The notes beneath the pieces are model-generated. The model did not search any database. It saw nothing but the letters and a program-made list of their open reading frames with translations, and was not told where the DNA came from. From positions 184,291-248,290 of the forward strand of contig NW_022985224.1 in the NCBI RefSeq assembly GCF_010093535.1: a DNA stretch of 64,000 nt. Reading direction: 5' to 3'. The stretch comes from Lindgomyces ingoldianus. Taxonomy: Eukaryota > Ascomycota > Dothideomycetes > Pleosporales > Lindgomycetaceae. The position numbers and the translations under genes were made by a program. Of the stretch, positions 46,887 through 58,533 are shown piece after piece (the first letter of the stretch is position 1; each line of letters starts with the position of its first letter).

Positions 46887-47933
46887 GCTGTACGCCGCTC
46901 TCTTCACCGTCACTGCCGCTTCGCTCGCTCTCAAGGCCATCCACGGATATTCCATGTCAGTTAAATTCTACAGGGCAAACAGACATCGCTTCTCACTTTT
47001 TGCAGGCAAAACTTGAGCGTTTATAGGTGAGAGCTAAAGGCATGGTATAACCAGTGCAACTAGCTCAGTCGTGAAAAGTCAGCTAATATTTACAACCTTC
47101 CGCCCTGCCCCAATGGCAAGCGGTAACCGCAACCGGGCTACCGGACATTCAAATGCCATTGTAGAAGAACTCGGCTCTCTAAAGACTCTCCTAGCTTACT
47201 ATTCTTAGATATGGACATATCATGGAATTTTGGTTAATGAAACTCAAATGCTGGATGGATAACCACGGGCCGGTGTGCTACTTGCTAACGAAGGAATTGT
47301 TGGCCCGTCGTGGATCCTACCAATCGGACAGTGTCATCGCTCTTTTATTCTATCATCGTCGCTTTACTTACGTATATCACACCTGGGTCAGAAACTCACA
47401 AGCTCATATCGAAGGCATGTTGGATTGAGTGCGAAGGACCATTATGTTCTCAGTATAATGAATCTTACATCCGAGCAATCTTACGACTTTGAGATATTGG
47501 AGCGCTTTTGAGCAGCTATGTGTGCCAACACGGTTGCCCGGAACCTAAGATCGTTTCGACCACTTCCGCTATTCGGAACTCTCGGGAATTAACAAAGTCG
47601 ATTTGGGAATGCTTCGGCAGTGGCATCTTGGCTAAGAAGATGAGGGGTTACCCTATCTAGAGAGACCGTCCTTGTTTCCACTTCTGGTCCAGCTGCTGCC
47701 ATCACTGCTACCCTAACTCATCTAAGTCTCAATGTCTTGGTTAAGGGTGATTGTATCGTTTCAAAGACTAGAATTCCCCTTGCAATATCGGTACTCCCCA
47801 AAAGACCCTCCCCTAAATGGACATGACGCAAACCTACAATTGGGTACACCCCCCTGACCGCCATTCAATAATATTCCACTAGCCACCACTTTCTCACAGC
47901 CCTCATCTAGTCGTCCATCTTAACTATCGCTAT
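46887..47933. other. Intergenic, no supported gene
   Basis: About 1.05 kb. A frame near 47515-47660 (CQHGCPEPKIVS then SIWECFGSGILAKK) looks slightly coding-like, but I could not link it to a family or a start. Confidence 0.4.
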
Positions 47934-48548
47934 CTAGATGTAACCTGCTTCACCGCGCCGTTCACGATAAATAGTATCAAGCCACTGACTTCTATCATCC
48001 TGATCCAAGATTCCAGGCCAATAAGCTTTCTTCGCCCTCAACTCATCTCGAAAGCGGATATACTCCTCAATCTCTTTCTTGTCCCGTTCAATGCAATACT
48101 CTAGGAACTCTGTCGGAAAGTCCTTGTAATCCGTCCAACCATGCTCATCACATTCCTGCGGCGCAAGCTTTACAACAAACACATCTCCCGCCGCCAAGCG
48201 ACTTGCACGACAGAAAATGAGCGGGACGGAAGCATTTTCTGGGAGATCGTCCAGTGCAAATGAGAACCATTTCAAGTAGACTCCATTCCAGGCCTCGTTT
48301 GGTTGGTCCGTGAATGTTATTTGCTCCACGTCTCGAAACTCCCAGCCTCGTGTGACCTTCCAAAATGCGCGCAGATCGGGGACACGAGAAAAGCAGCAGT
48401 CCGGCCCCTGATTCTTAGGCTTCTGATGGTCGTCGGTCGTTGTGAGAGGTACTAAGCATGGCGCGGAGCCGTCTGCTGGAAATCTAGCGCCTATGATTTT
48501 GATTGTAGGCTGCGCGGGCTTTGAGAAGGATGAAAAGAGCGCCCACAT
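47934..48548 (-). CDS. Hypothetical protein, 204 aa
   Basis: A single minus-strand frame from ATG at 48548 (MWALFSSFSKPAQPTIKIIG) to a stop at 47934. The composition is coding-like: rich in Trp, Asp and Glu, with KVTRGWEFRDVEQITFTDQP in the middle and a charged helical C-terminus (DKKEIEEYIRFRDELRAKKA). No signal peptide, membrane helix or known domain is recognised. Intron-free, and probably soluble. It could be lineage-specific. Neighbours give no functional hint. Confidence 0.6.
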   Translation of the reverse strand: MWALFSSFSKPAQPTIKIIGARFPADGSAPCLVPLTTTDDHQKPKNQGPDCCFSRVPDLRAFWKVTRGWEFRDVEQITFTDQPNEAWNGVYLKWFSFALDDLPENASVPLIFCRASRLAAGDVFVVKLAPQECDEHGWTDYKDFPTEFLEYCIERDKKEIEEYIRFRDELRAKKAYWPGILDQDDRSQWLDTIYRERRGEAGYI

Positions 48549-49347
48549 AGCTGCTGGAAGCGTGAAGGACCAGAAATCTAGGACTTAGCACCGTGTTCTT
48601 GTGCCAACATCAAAGCAAACGTTGATTTAAAATATACCCTGGCAATCCAAGAAGAAGGGGCGATAAAGAATCTGAGAAGCTGTCGAGGCATCAGGCAGCC
48701 ACACCCCGCAACTGCACGTGACACTCTTTTATACAAGGGAACTTTGAGCCTTTAACTAAAGTTAAAACTCGCAATTAAATAGATAATCACAGAAGAAAAA
48801 GAGCTTGAAAGTCAGTGGGCAATGGCTTCAAACAACGCGGACCTTTTCAGCAACACATATATTCAACTAGTTATGTCCCTCACTCACTAATTATAGAAAT
48901 ATCGTGGAATTCTATCGCGAAGTGAACGGAAACTTGCATGCCGCGCATGGGGAGATGATACCTGCTGACTTGATCTGGTCTGACATGCAGTACAGAATTG
49001 CCCGATCCCCAATCCCCAATCCTTCACTCACTCGGATCCTTTCGTTACGCAAGCTGCATTGATCGGTCAACAGCGTGCATAGAATAGAAACACAGCTCGC
49101 ATCAGTTCAGTTGCACAAGAGTCCAGGATCCAGTTTCGTGAGAAAGAAGTCTATTTTCCACTGCAGAAATCAATTCGGGTATCACACGAACGCCAGAACC
49201 AAAAATTCCCTCCAATTCTCCCCTCTCCCCGAACGAAATCCTTACACACCCACTCCCGCTTCCCATCCTAACCCGGTCTCCTTGGGTCCCAGATCTAGAC
49301 CCAACGCACTTCTATATGGGTGTACGGGAGTGTGTCAAGGCTTTCGT
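48549..49347. other. Intergenic, no supported gene
   Basis: About 800 bp; a plus-strand open frame beginning 49075 overlaps the 3' end of the rhodopsin-like gene and looks like a shadow. Confidence 0.45.
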
Positions 49348-51093
49348 TTATTTCTCCAACGCCTTGATGTGATCATACGGAATCTGTGCTCTCTCAACTG
49401 TAGTCGTCATATTCGCATATGTATTCCCGCGCCCACCACTCGCACCTTGTTTATCGAAATCTGGAAACGCCCATTCCTGCAGATACCGGTCTTGGTAATG
49501 TCTCTCTCCTCCCTGACCATGACCCTGATTCTGGCTACCTAGACTCGCGCTTCTGGTTGGTTCCATGACACCGTCGTGGCCTGGTGAGGAAGATAACGAA
49601 GTGCCAGAAGTCTGGCGCGCGAGATTGCGGTCTGATTCTTGGGACATTCTGCGGCCGAGTTCGATAGCAGCTGTGCTGTGAGAGGATGCTTTCGATGGTT
49701 TATGCTTATGAAGTTTGGCGCTCCGACTCGTACTCCTCTCCATCCCCCCTTTCCCCCCCATAACAATACTCATCCTACTAACCCTCCCGCCGCTCTGTTC
49801 CAACTCGGGGATTCCTACAAACCCACTATTACTGTGTCTGTTCTCCACAAAAGCGGTGCTCTCGCGACGGTCAGTGCGGACTTCAATTTCGTTTACGACG
49901 AGGATTTTGTTTGCGGCGAGGGAAGTGACGAATGGCCAGAAGGTAGGGATGCTAGCGCATAAAATGGCAATGTTGACTTCGAGGACAGAGAAGACGAAGA
50001 CGGCAGGGGCAGCGAAGGTAGGGTCGAAGACGGGGACCGTGCCGGCGCGGCTGATAGAGAGAACGAACATTCGGGCGACGGAGAGAATAGCGACGCTGTA
50101 GGTTGAGGATGTTAGATGATATGAGATGGACGGTGAGGGGCTGGTTGATGGAGGAATTACTTAGAATGGGTAAAGGGGAAAGTGCACTTACATTGAACCC
50201 ATCGTAAACAAGCCCCATAACCCCATCCTTGTCCTTCCCTTCATTCTCAAGCTCTTGAGAAACGGAACCGGGAGAATCAAACATAAGATATCTAACAACA
50301 TATTGCTTGCACTATGAGCCGCAAAACTAGCAAACAAGACATCTCCATCCTTACTCCCCCACGCTACGCATTTCCCTGGAATCCTGAAGTCCCAGTTTTT
50401 TTTTATCGGAATGCATGAGAATAACGCGAGGCAGAAGAAAGTAATGCCCCAACAACTAATGAAGACTATCATGCATTTACTCAGGCGACGCGCGATGGTG
50501 CTCTGCATATCGAAAAGACGGAGATATTGGAATAAGATGGCGAGTTTGATGAAAGTGGTACTGGAGGTGTATGTCACATTTGAGGACCAGACCCACTGGG
50601 TGGGTGTAAGCAAAACTAAGTCTTGAAGCGTTCGAATAAGGGGGACTCACTTTGAAGTACTCTTCTAAATGGCCGTTATCGAGGGTCCAGATATGCTTTC
50701 CCATGCCAGAATCTGGCACTGTAGTCCCACGTTATTAGGATGTCCATTTAACTTATTTGGGCCATTTAAACCTACTCAAGCACACTATACACGATCCTGC
50801 GATGGTCGAAAGCTATTGCACACTTAGTAATGACAAACATCATTGGATTATGCACAAACCTACACCAGCGAAGAGGACAAAAAGGTCATCCCAGCCCCAT
50901 AGTCGTTCTCGAAACCTGATATACAGCCGTAGGCTGACAGCCAGACATGCAACAATCTTTTTGGTAGATATTAGCTCAAGATAAAGTCGCATTACGGAGA
51001 TGGAGTACTCACAAGAAACGAGATCGTACATCCCAGCACCGTCTCAGCCCGATTCACCACAGGTAAATTCGCGTTATCCGGGTGCTCAACCAT
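49348..51093 (-). CDS. Rhodopsin-like integral membrane protein (SAT4/PTH11-type)
   Basis: A multi-exon minus-strand gene. Exon 1 starts MVEHPDNANLPVVNRAETVL at 51093 and ends 51013. Exon 2 (from 50956) has CLAVSLRLYIRFRERLWGWD then DLFVLFAG, the conserved R-x-W-GWDD region. Next come GMGKHIWTLDNGHLEEYFK (near 50650) and WVWSSNVTYTSSTTFIKLAI then LFQYLRLF (near 50580). The following helices include FFCLALFSCIPIKKNWDF and NMLLDILCLILPVPFLKSLR. The last exon ends helix 7 (ALSISR-region to FWPFVTSLAANKIL) and has a long Ser-rich tail. Splices between 50720 and 50870 and around 50070-50190 were not resolved in phase. The family comprises seven-helix proteins of unknown ligand. Confidence 0.8.
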
Positions 51094-54012
51094 TGTCCTT
51101 CTCCTTCTCGGGATTCCGCCGCTCGCAGTCGGATATGAGTATCGATGAGATGAGGAGTCGTACTCGTGGCATTCAATGCCAGCTAGGTAGCAACAAATAA
51201 GACAAAAGGCCCCCAACCAGCCTTCATATTCACCAGGGCAGATAAACAGACGTCGTACGTTCGTAAGGCTGTGTCCTGGAAAAAATGGATCTGGTGTCAG
51301 AACTCAAGATCAACCTGGGCACTGAAGGGAAAGATGCGGAGAATATATGGATCTAGAGGTTGGCCAAGAGTGAGCGGGTGTGCGTTCGAGGCGTCAAGGA
51401 TCTTAAAACTTAAACTGAAAAGGGCTCTTTGTCTGGCACGCCAATTCCAGCCGGGTCCCATTGCTTTGGGTCGGATGGACTGCGAGGAGGGGTGCAAAGC
51501 CCTGGACAAGGGGATCGGGACTTTGCGTCGTCGTGATTGCTGTGCTCTGACCAGCGGCGGGATGACACCTGCAGCAAGCCGGGGTCCGAAAGATGATGCC
51601 CTGTGCTGCTTTGAAGTTGGCCTCGTACATAATTAGAGAAGGTAGTCCAAACGCCTGAGGATGTCATTACAGATCCTCCTCCCTTCAGCACTCAGCTTTT
51701 CCACGCCTTCATATCCACTGAAACCAGCTTCTCCCCGCGAACTCGGATTCTAATCGACATCAATGGCTCATATGGTGAAACTTTGCAAACATTCTAGGAA
51801 TGTTAGCGACGCTATCGATTAACGAGGCACGATGCAAACGTGTGATTTGTCCGCACCCTTCCCGCCAATCTTTCCTTTTTCCCGCATGATTTTGAATTTC
51901 ACCGCGACTCATGATCCTCTTCCTGCAGCACCCTAGGGTATCGTTGAATGTCAAAGCGTTTTCGTGTCGAAGCCCGGGGCTAAGATTAGTCGCACTAACG
52001 GGATACAGTAGGAAGCGTTGGTGGCGTTGGAGCCAATTCCAGACGAAACTCCGGGGTGAAGTTGAAGGAACCCTGTTCAGCACGCGATTCGTGAATGGAA
52101 GATCAGCAACTAGCCGTGGGAAACGAGTCTCAGCATCGTAGTGGGTGATGCCGATTGTGACGTTGTGTGATGAGATGCGTGTGACAAGCCGACTATCAAG
52201 ACCTTGATTTTGACAGGCGGGAGGATGTGGTGAAGCTTGATAAACCTGCAGTGTGGCCACGGACAGCAAGTCAAACCAGTCAAAGCGAAATTTTCATTTT
52301 GCCAAAGTAGTCCCAAGAAGCAAATGTCCGTTGTGTACCTATTCTGTTCGACGGAAAAGCTCGAGACGTAAACCGCCTGCGTAGCCTCGTTCTGAAGGGC
52401 GAAGAGAAAATAGATCAGATCATGTACGCAGGCGGCGATGTTCCTGTCGCCCTTCGCAGAACAACGCCGTCCTCCCTCCAAAAACTCAAGATTTTGCAGT
52501 CGCAGTGGCGTCATTTACGTCATATTCTGCACGCAACGATGAACTCCGACCGGTGCACACCAGTTAGATGCCATGAAAATTGGCCTTACATGCCTAGGTA
52601 GGTAGGAGGACACAATAGTTCCGGGAACCTTTCCTGCAGATGCAGTCTTGAACAAGCGAAGTCCGTCGTCCAACATTTCTCTTCCTGACCGATCAGATGG
52701 ACTTTTCAGAGCTGAGCCTCTTCCTGCAACTGTGCCTGCAGGCGTGCATGCATCAATCATGTGCCTCTCGTTCAGAACAACCTGTCTTTGTAGCGACGTC
52801 CCACAACAGCGGATAGAAAGGAGCGTCAAGTTACATTTCACAATGCTGGTAAGAGCACAAAATCGGCATTTCCGAGGGCCGTTACAAATGTCTCACTTCG
52901 ATCGGAAGGATGCCGCGAAACGAGACGCACGTGCCGAATTTGGTGTTGCCGAAAGGACGATAGAGATTGGATTGAGGACATGGGATGGTGAGATGGGGAT
53001 GATATGAGACACGAGGCTGATGATACTCGCCAGGCGGTGTGTGCATGAGGATGGAGAGATGGAATGAATGAGGGTTGATTGGTGAGTGAGGTGTGGCGGT
53101 AAGGGGAAGAAGCAAAAAGTTCGTGAACGTATTCAGGGTTCCTGGTCGAAGCTTCCCGGGTGGTTCGGCTTCGATTCGTATTCGAACACCCCATGTCCAG
53201 TTTCTCTCCCGTCACATATCCCTCCCTTGGAGTAATCTCAGCCTTACAAAACAGCACGCACACTGTTCTCGACCAAAGAAGCATACAAAATCTAGCAGTG
53301 AACTAAGATAGATCTGCAAGCTACGTCCAAGGCCCCCTTACATCTCTCTTTACCTCATCCCAACCTAACAAAAGCACGCACGCTGGTCTCGACCAAAAGA
53401 GCAATCAAAGTCTCCACTTAAAAGTTCTCTGTCTAAGAACCTCAGAAAGCACTAAACGCAGGCCTTTCAACACTCTTTGGTGCATGTCAGCGCATTTAAT
53501 GCGAGGCAGAAGTCACACCTTACCTATACGCGAGAGCTATTCACCCCTGCCAAACTCGCCAAAATGCATACGCAAGCTCTAGATATCAAAGACCTATAGT
53601 CACGTCCCTGCATATCCATCCCCTCTGGTTTTCTTCGAGGGGGGGGGAAGGCTTGACCTCACAACGCCAACCACACATGAAACCTGTCGTTCTGCCACAT
53701 CCACCATCAGACTCCAGATGTAGATCAGGGGATTCTACGAAAGTATACTGTATGCCTAATTATGGCAAGAATGACGACGGAAGACGGGAGTTGGAACGGC
53801 AGTTGGGACTTGGGAGTTTACTCGTGGAGCTTAGTGGGAGCTTAATTGTTATGTTTCCCCTCCCGCGTGGCAATCCTGAGTCGGTCCTTTATGCTTGTAC
53901 GCTTGCTCATGATGTGCTGCTGAGAAGAGAAGGTCATCCGAACCATTCTCGCGGATACCGCGTCTTCCGCAACGCTTTATTATATCCACATAGCCCATCC
54001 ATCCAGACCTCA
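51094..54012. other. Gene-poor intergenic region, 2.9 kb
   Basis: The largest stretch without a supported gene. Open frames up to 169 codons on both strands show no recognisable domain, no signal peptide and no consistent splicing. A 41-bp imperfect direct repeat lies at 53253-53413. A non-coding RNA or lineage-specific gene cannot be excluded. Confidence 0.45.
53253..53413 (+). repeat. 41-bp imperfect direct repeat, 120-bp period
   Basis: Two copies, 53253-53293 and 53373-53413. Both begin AGCACGCAC and share TCTCGACCAAA; 34 of 41 positions agree by my count. No transposon ends are seen. Confidence 0.65.
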
Positions 54013-55831
54013 TCAAGCGCCCTCAGTCTTCCCCTCGACCTTTTCATCCTCAACACTAACATTAGTCACACTAACGCCCCCTAATCCAATCTTACTCGTA
54101 TCATACCCATTATCCTCCAAATACACCCTGAATGCCAGATCCTCCTGATCAATAGTATCTTGTCCCACATGTGGCAGGAGTAGCACAAGTCCTGCAGCAA
54201 GAAATGCCAGCGAGCTAGCGACGAAGAATGGATTCCTACCGGCAGCAATCTCGTCGTCTCCAGCGTTTTTCTGGATCGTGTCGAGGGCATAGGAACCTGC
54301 GAATGCGCCGATTTTGCCCATGGCTGCTGCGATGCCATAGTATTGTCCTCTATCCGCGTCACAGAGTCAGCATCTAGGCGTAAGATGGGTGAGGGGTGAA
54401 GGAAAGAAGTCCCGTACCGAATACCAGTCGCAGACGTCTTGCTCGCAAGAAGGCCAATATTATCCCCAGGACCAAACTCTCCCAACGCAAGGAAAACACC
54501 ATAAACGACTACAAACCCGGCTACGTTTTCCGGCTTATTAAGCCAAGGATAACATCCTGCCATAATGAACCCAATGATACCCTGAAGAGCTACACCGATA
54601 AAAAGCGTCTTCTTCGGTCCCATTGACGGCAGATCCGCCACGAAAGCTCCAGCAAGACAGCCCGGCATGTAAAAGAAATTGATTAAAATATTCCATGCCA
54701 GACTCTTCCACAACGGCGCGCTGGGCCCGAGTAGATTGGCTAAGATGGAGGTGGAGTAGATGCCGAAAGAGTAGGCGGAAAAGTCGTAGATGAACCAGAT
54801 GATGCTGACAATGGTAAGGCGGTACCAGTAGAATTTTATTACGAGGAGCCAGGGGGTTTTGGTGTGAGCTAGGGATTCCCGCTTGAAAGCTTCAGGTTCT
54901 TGGAGTTTGATTCGGAGGTAGAGAAGAGATAGTGGGGGGAGGATGCCAATTCCAAGACAGACCCGCCAGGCGACTCGGAGATGGTTTTCGCCGGTAATGA
55001 CAACCTAGCAATTCTCAGTAGGTGCATTTCGTGTGTTCGCCAGGCGTATGCTTACCACTATGGTGGCGACGATAGCAGATATCAAGAAAGCTAGGTCAAT
55101 CTGAACATTTGTGAATAATATGAACCATTTGTTCCTTGTTCCCTCTTTTAGCTCTCCCGTACTTTCAGCGCAGCCAACACTGCCAGCTGGGTACTCCCCA
55201 CCAATGCCTAAGGAAAATTAGCGCGCTTATAGTCAGACATGTTAGCACTGTTCTTACCAACTCCTAGAAAGAATCGATAGGCGACCAAGGCAGCTAGTAA
55301 TCCCCGGGGACTGCCACCTGCGCCGTATGCCCCAGAACCCAATGTGGCGAAGAGAATGATGATGATGGTCGAGCTACGAATTTCAGCACGAAAACGGTTC
55401 CGCACCATCTTAGATTACTTACGCTAGCAGGGACCATTTCCTAGAAAAGTGATCAGATGTATACCCAAAGAACAGCATGCCCAACACTGTTCCAGCGAAA
55501 GTTATAGACGAGACATTGGCCTGTGCCGACGAATTCTTATAAGAGTCTGGGTAAATTGTCTTGAGCATAGTGTTGACAGGACCAATAATCTACCACCACA
55601 TCAATGTCAGCCATCCCACTCAACTCACAGCTCTGAAATCTATGTAGCGCAATCGTGGGAATTAGAGCTTACGTTGTTGAGGTATCCATCACTAAAAAGC
55701 CCAGCGCCACATGCAATTACCGGCCACAGCCTCTCCCATCGGCCTTTGTCCGTCTGCGAAATGCTGGCGCGACGAGGCGGCGAAGCTCCGAGCTCGCTAG
55801 TAGGGTTGTGCGACTCGATGTCTTTGGACAT
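54013..55831 (-). CDS. MFS permease, phosphate/glycerophosphoinositol (GIT1-like) type
   Basis: A multi-exon minus-strand gene from MSKDIESHNPTSELG at 55831. Exon 1 (55831-55673) ends ACGAGLFSDGYLNN. Exon 2 (from 55589) has IIGPVNTMLKTIYPD and FAGTVLGMLFFGYTSDHFSR. Later exons have RGLLAALVAYRFFLGVG, GGEYPAGSVG (substrate-site signature of this family), a middle-loop PEAFKRESLAHTKTPWLLV, and WNILINFFYMPGCLAGAFVA then ALGEFGPGDNIGLLASKTSA. The C-terminal hydrophilic tail is EDEKVEGKTEGA. The order and motifs fit the phosphate:H+ symporter group that includes yeast Git1 and Pho84. It probably imports phosphate or glycerophosphodiesters at the plasma membrane. Confidence 0.82.
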
Positions 55832-56988
55832 GATGATGTCTGCGATGGTGTCGGTTGGAAAGCCTGGAGTTGTATCTACACAAACGTGCTGGTTCCTATG
55901 CTTTGAAGTCAACAAAAGGCAAACAGCGCAAGCAAACGCGACACAGAAAATTATCCCTAGGCAGTTCAGCTGGGCCCGCGAGCGAGCTATTTATCGGAGC
56001 TCGCCCGGCTATCTCTTGGTCTCATGCATCAAGGTTGCAAGCTTTCTGTTCCCTTCCCTTACCGGATCCTTGGTCCAACGTGAACCCTGTGATCTGTTGC
56101 CCGCAGCTGTGCTGTAAGCCAGTGAAAAGCAGCCATTCACACCACGCGGATTCTTTCGCTTCTGCAAGTCCCGTTTGCAAGTTGCAATGTTTCGCTATGT
56201 CCGATGCAGCGGTGCACTCACCTGCTTCTTCGAGGAATGGCTCGTGAGATGGATTGTGAATGCTCACTGGAGCACTGACAGCCCCGGGCGTGAATCGAAC
56301 GAGGAGGGTGTGCACTCGTATAAGGGCATTGCAACCCTCTAGCTTCTTTCTTTGCAAAACGGCCTATTCGACCGTGATATTTGTGCTCTTGCTCCCAGCC
56401 TTGCTCGCTATCAGAGAGTGGTATGCAGGCTTGATTGCGGCAAGCAAGCTCTCCTCCGCGTAAGTGGCGCCGCTTTAGCCCTCCTGTTTCGGTTACGGGC
56501 TGAAGCTTCTTTGCCGCTAACGAAGCTTGATGTAGTATTGCTAGGGGGGGGCTGATTGGCTGATGAGAAGAAAAAAGGAACCCAGGCATAGCTCGTGTGC
56601 GCGAATCTCGACGAGATACAGTTTAAAGACAACCCGTCACAATCTGGACACTATTTCGGTGCCATACCTACGTACCTACTGCTTCGAACAGGCCTTCAAA
56701 TTCCTCCTTTCGACCTTCTGAGCTTGCTAAGAAGCAGGTGAGAGACGAAGATGAGATTCAAGATAGTTATAGACAAGACAAACATAACTATAGACATCTA
56801 GTATGTAAAAAACACAAAGTAAAAGCTAGGACGTCTAGTCCGCGAAGAGTACGACAACCTTCTAGATAACAGCTAGATTGCAGCCAAAAATTTCTCAGAT
56901 TTTGATCCTCATCGCTCGACCCCATCTTCTCGTCCATTCCCGCATCCACACCCCGCCCAGACTGTCCCCTCATCCCCCTCAACCCAGC
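55832..56988. other. Intergenic, no supported gene
   Basis: About 1.16 kb between the permease and PEX11. A GAATCGAAC motif at 56290 recalls a tRNA T-arm, but the flanks do not pair. Several open frames on both strands show no family. Confidence 0.45.
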
Positions 56989-58055
56989 CTAAGCCGTCTT
57001 CTTCCACTGCGTCCAAACCCCCAAAGCCGAACTCAAAGTTCCTGCCAGACCTACGAACCCATCATCAAACCCAACCCACCCCAACGCCGCACTCGGAATC
57101 GTGATGTCACAAAGATCGCTCACAAGCTGGATCCTCACAGCATTGGTCTCCCGTTCGAGTTTTTTGCGCTCGACGACGCCCTCGCCGTTCTTCTCGTTTA
57201 TTTGAGTAGCGCGAGAGTTCAGCTTGTAGAGGGAGTACAGCGAGGAGAGGATCGAGCAGGTGATGCCCGCGAACCAGGCGCGGTAGGCTTGGGTTAAGAG
57301 GAGCTGGGAGCGGGAGGAGGCGAATTTGTGGATGGATGTTGCGTCCAGCTGGGGTTTCTCAGTTAGCTTGGGACCTGGGCATTTGCACAAGATCTCTGAG
57401 AGCTCGCTCGCATGTCCATGCCAACACAACCCGGATGAACAACGCTTCAGATAAATAAAAGGAGATTTGTAATCTCCGCACATACCACAGTAGCATTATC
57501 CAGCAACATATACCCCGCATACCCTAGCTGCCTGCCCACCGCCAAATACCTCAACACAGGATCCATACTCTTCGCGTCACTCGCCACGGCTGCGGCCTTA
57601 AAATGCTCGATGAACTTTCCCACGCGCATGAGCTTTCGGGTTAACCCGAATTGCTTCTTTGTGGTTTCGAAGGGTGAGATGGTGGACTGGGGGTGGTTGG
57701 TTCGGTATAGGTACCAGGCCAGGAAGCGCGAGAAGTATTGGAGCGTTCGGAGCACCTTGTCGCGACCCACTGGGAGGGGGATTAGTGGGTAGTAGGTTGG
57801 CTGGCTACATGATTGGGTGGTTTGAAGGGAGTTTGGATGGGGGAAGGGGGTGCGGTGCGGGTGCGGATGCGGATGCGGAGGTGCGGAGGAGAGGAGGGGA
57901 TGCTAGGAACATCGCGCAATGACTCTAGGAAGCACGCGGGTGCGATGGAGACATGAGGACGGGTTCTAGGAGAGAAAGGTGATCTTACCAGTCGTCGCGA
58001 CATATTTCAAGTAGTGCGACACTGTCGGATGATAAATCAAAGCGTCCGCGACCAT
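56989..58055 (-). CDS. PEX11: Peroxin-11, peroxisome proliferation and division
   Basis: Three exons on the minus strand. Exon 1 (58055-57989) is MVADALIYHPTVSHYLKYVA then TT. Exon 2 starts at 57769 and has GRDKVLRTLQYFSRFLAWYL, the conserved Pex11 N-terminal amphipathic region, then LTRKLMRVGKFIEHFKAAA and YAGYMLLDNATVV. Exon 3, after a GTATGT intron, starts LDATSIHKF, has the RAWFAGITCSILSSLYSLYK helix, charged linker ERKKLERETNAVRIQLVSDL and the C-terminal LGWVGFDDGFVGLAGTLSSA, all typical. Pex11 sits on the peroxisome membrane, tubulating it before fission. Confidence 0.93.
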
Positions 58056-58533
58056 ATTGTCTGCCTCTGAACGGGTAAACAGGAGACTGAGAAGATAGCG
58101 CGAGGGTGAGCGATCCAGATCCGAATTCAATTCCCAAGAACCTGTTAATTCTGGGAGATTGGAAGCTGGTCAGGAGGTAGTGGAGTAGAAGTTGGGGAGC
58201 GAGAAGTGAAGTTGATGAGGCTTGAGGTTGTCACGGGAAAGCTTGTGATTATGAGCTGGCTGGTGAAAGCCGACTCAAAGACCTCGGCAAAAGTAGCAAT
58301 GTGAAGACCCGTGTCACGGGATTGACACTCCACTCGCGAACTCGAGTCGTGCTCACTTGTGAATTCTGGACGGCCTTGATCTGGGGGTTGAAATAATATT
58401 GCGAGTTTTGCAGGTATCTCAAGATAATTTAAATGTTCAAAGGCACCACGGTCCACTTCTAAATCGACCTTTGAAAGACCGGTTCCAAAAGCAGCCCCAC
58501 ATTCAGTCGGTAGCAGAAGCCTCAAACCCCAGA
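58056..58533. other. Intergenic, no supported gene
   Basis: About 480 bp upstream of PEX11 and downstream of ABD1; no coding region supported. Confidence 0.45.

Noticed and set aside
49075..49542. Plus-strand 155-codon frame as a separate gene
   Set aside because: It overlaps the last exon of the rhodopsin-like gene on the other strand and has no domain or good start context.
51760..52514. Minus-strand frames of 169 and 134 codons as genes
   Set aside because: They overlap each other in different frames, lack recognisable domains or consistent splice sites, and have ordinary intergenic composition.
56285..56345. GAATCGAAC resembling a minus-strand tRNA T-arm
   Set aside because: The five bases on each side do not pair as a T-stem and no acceptor stem was found.
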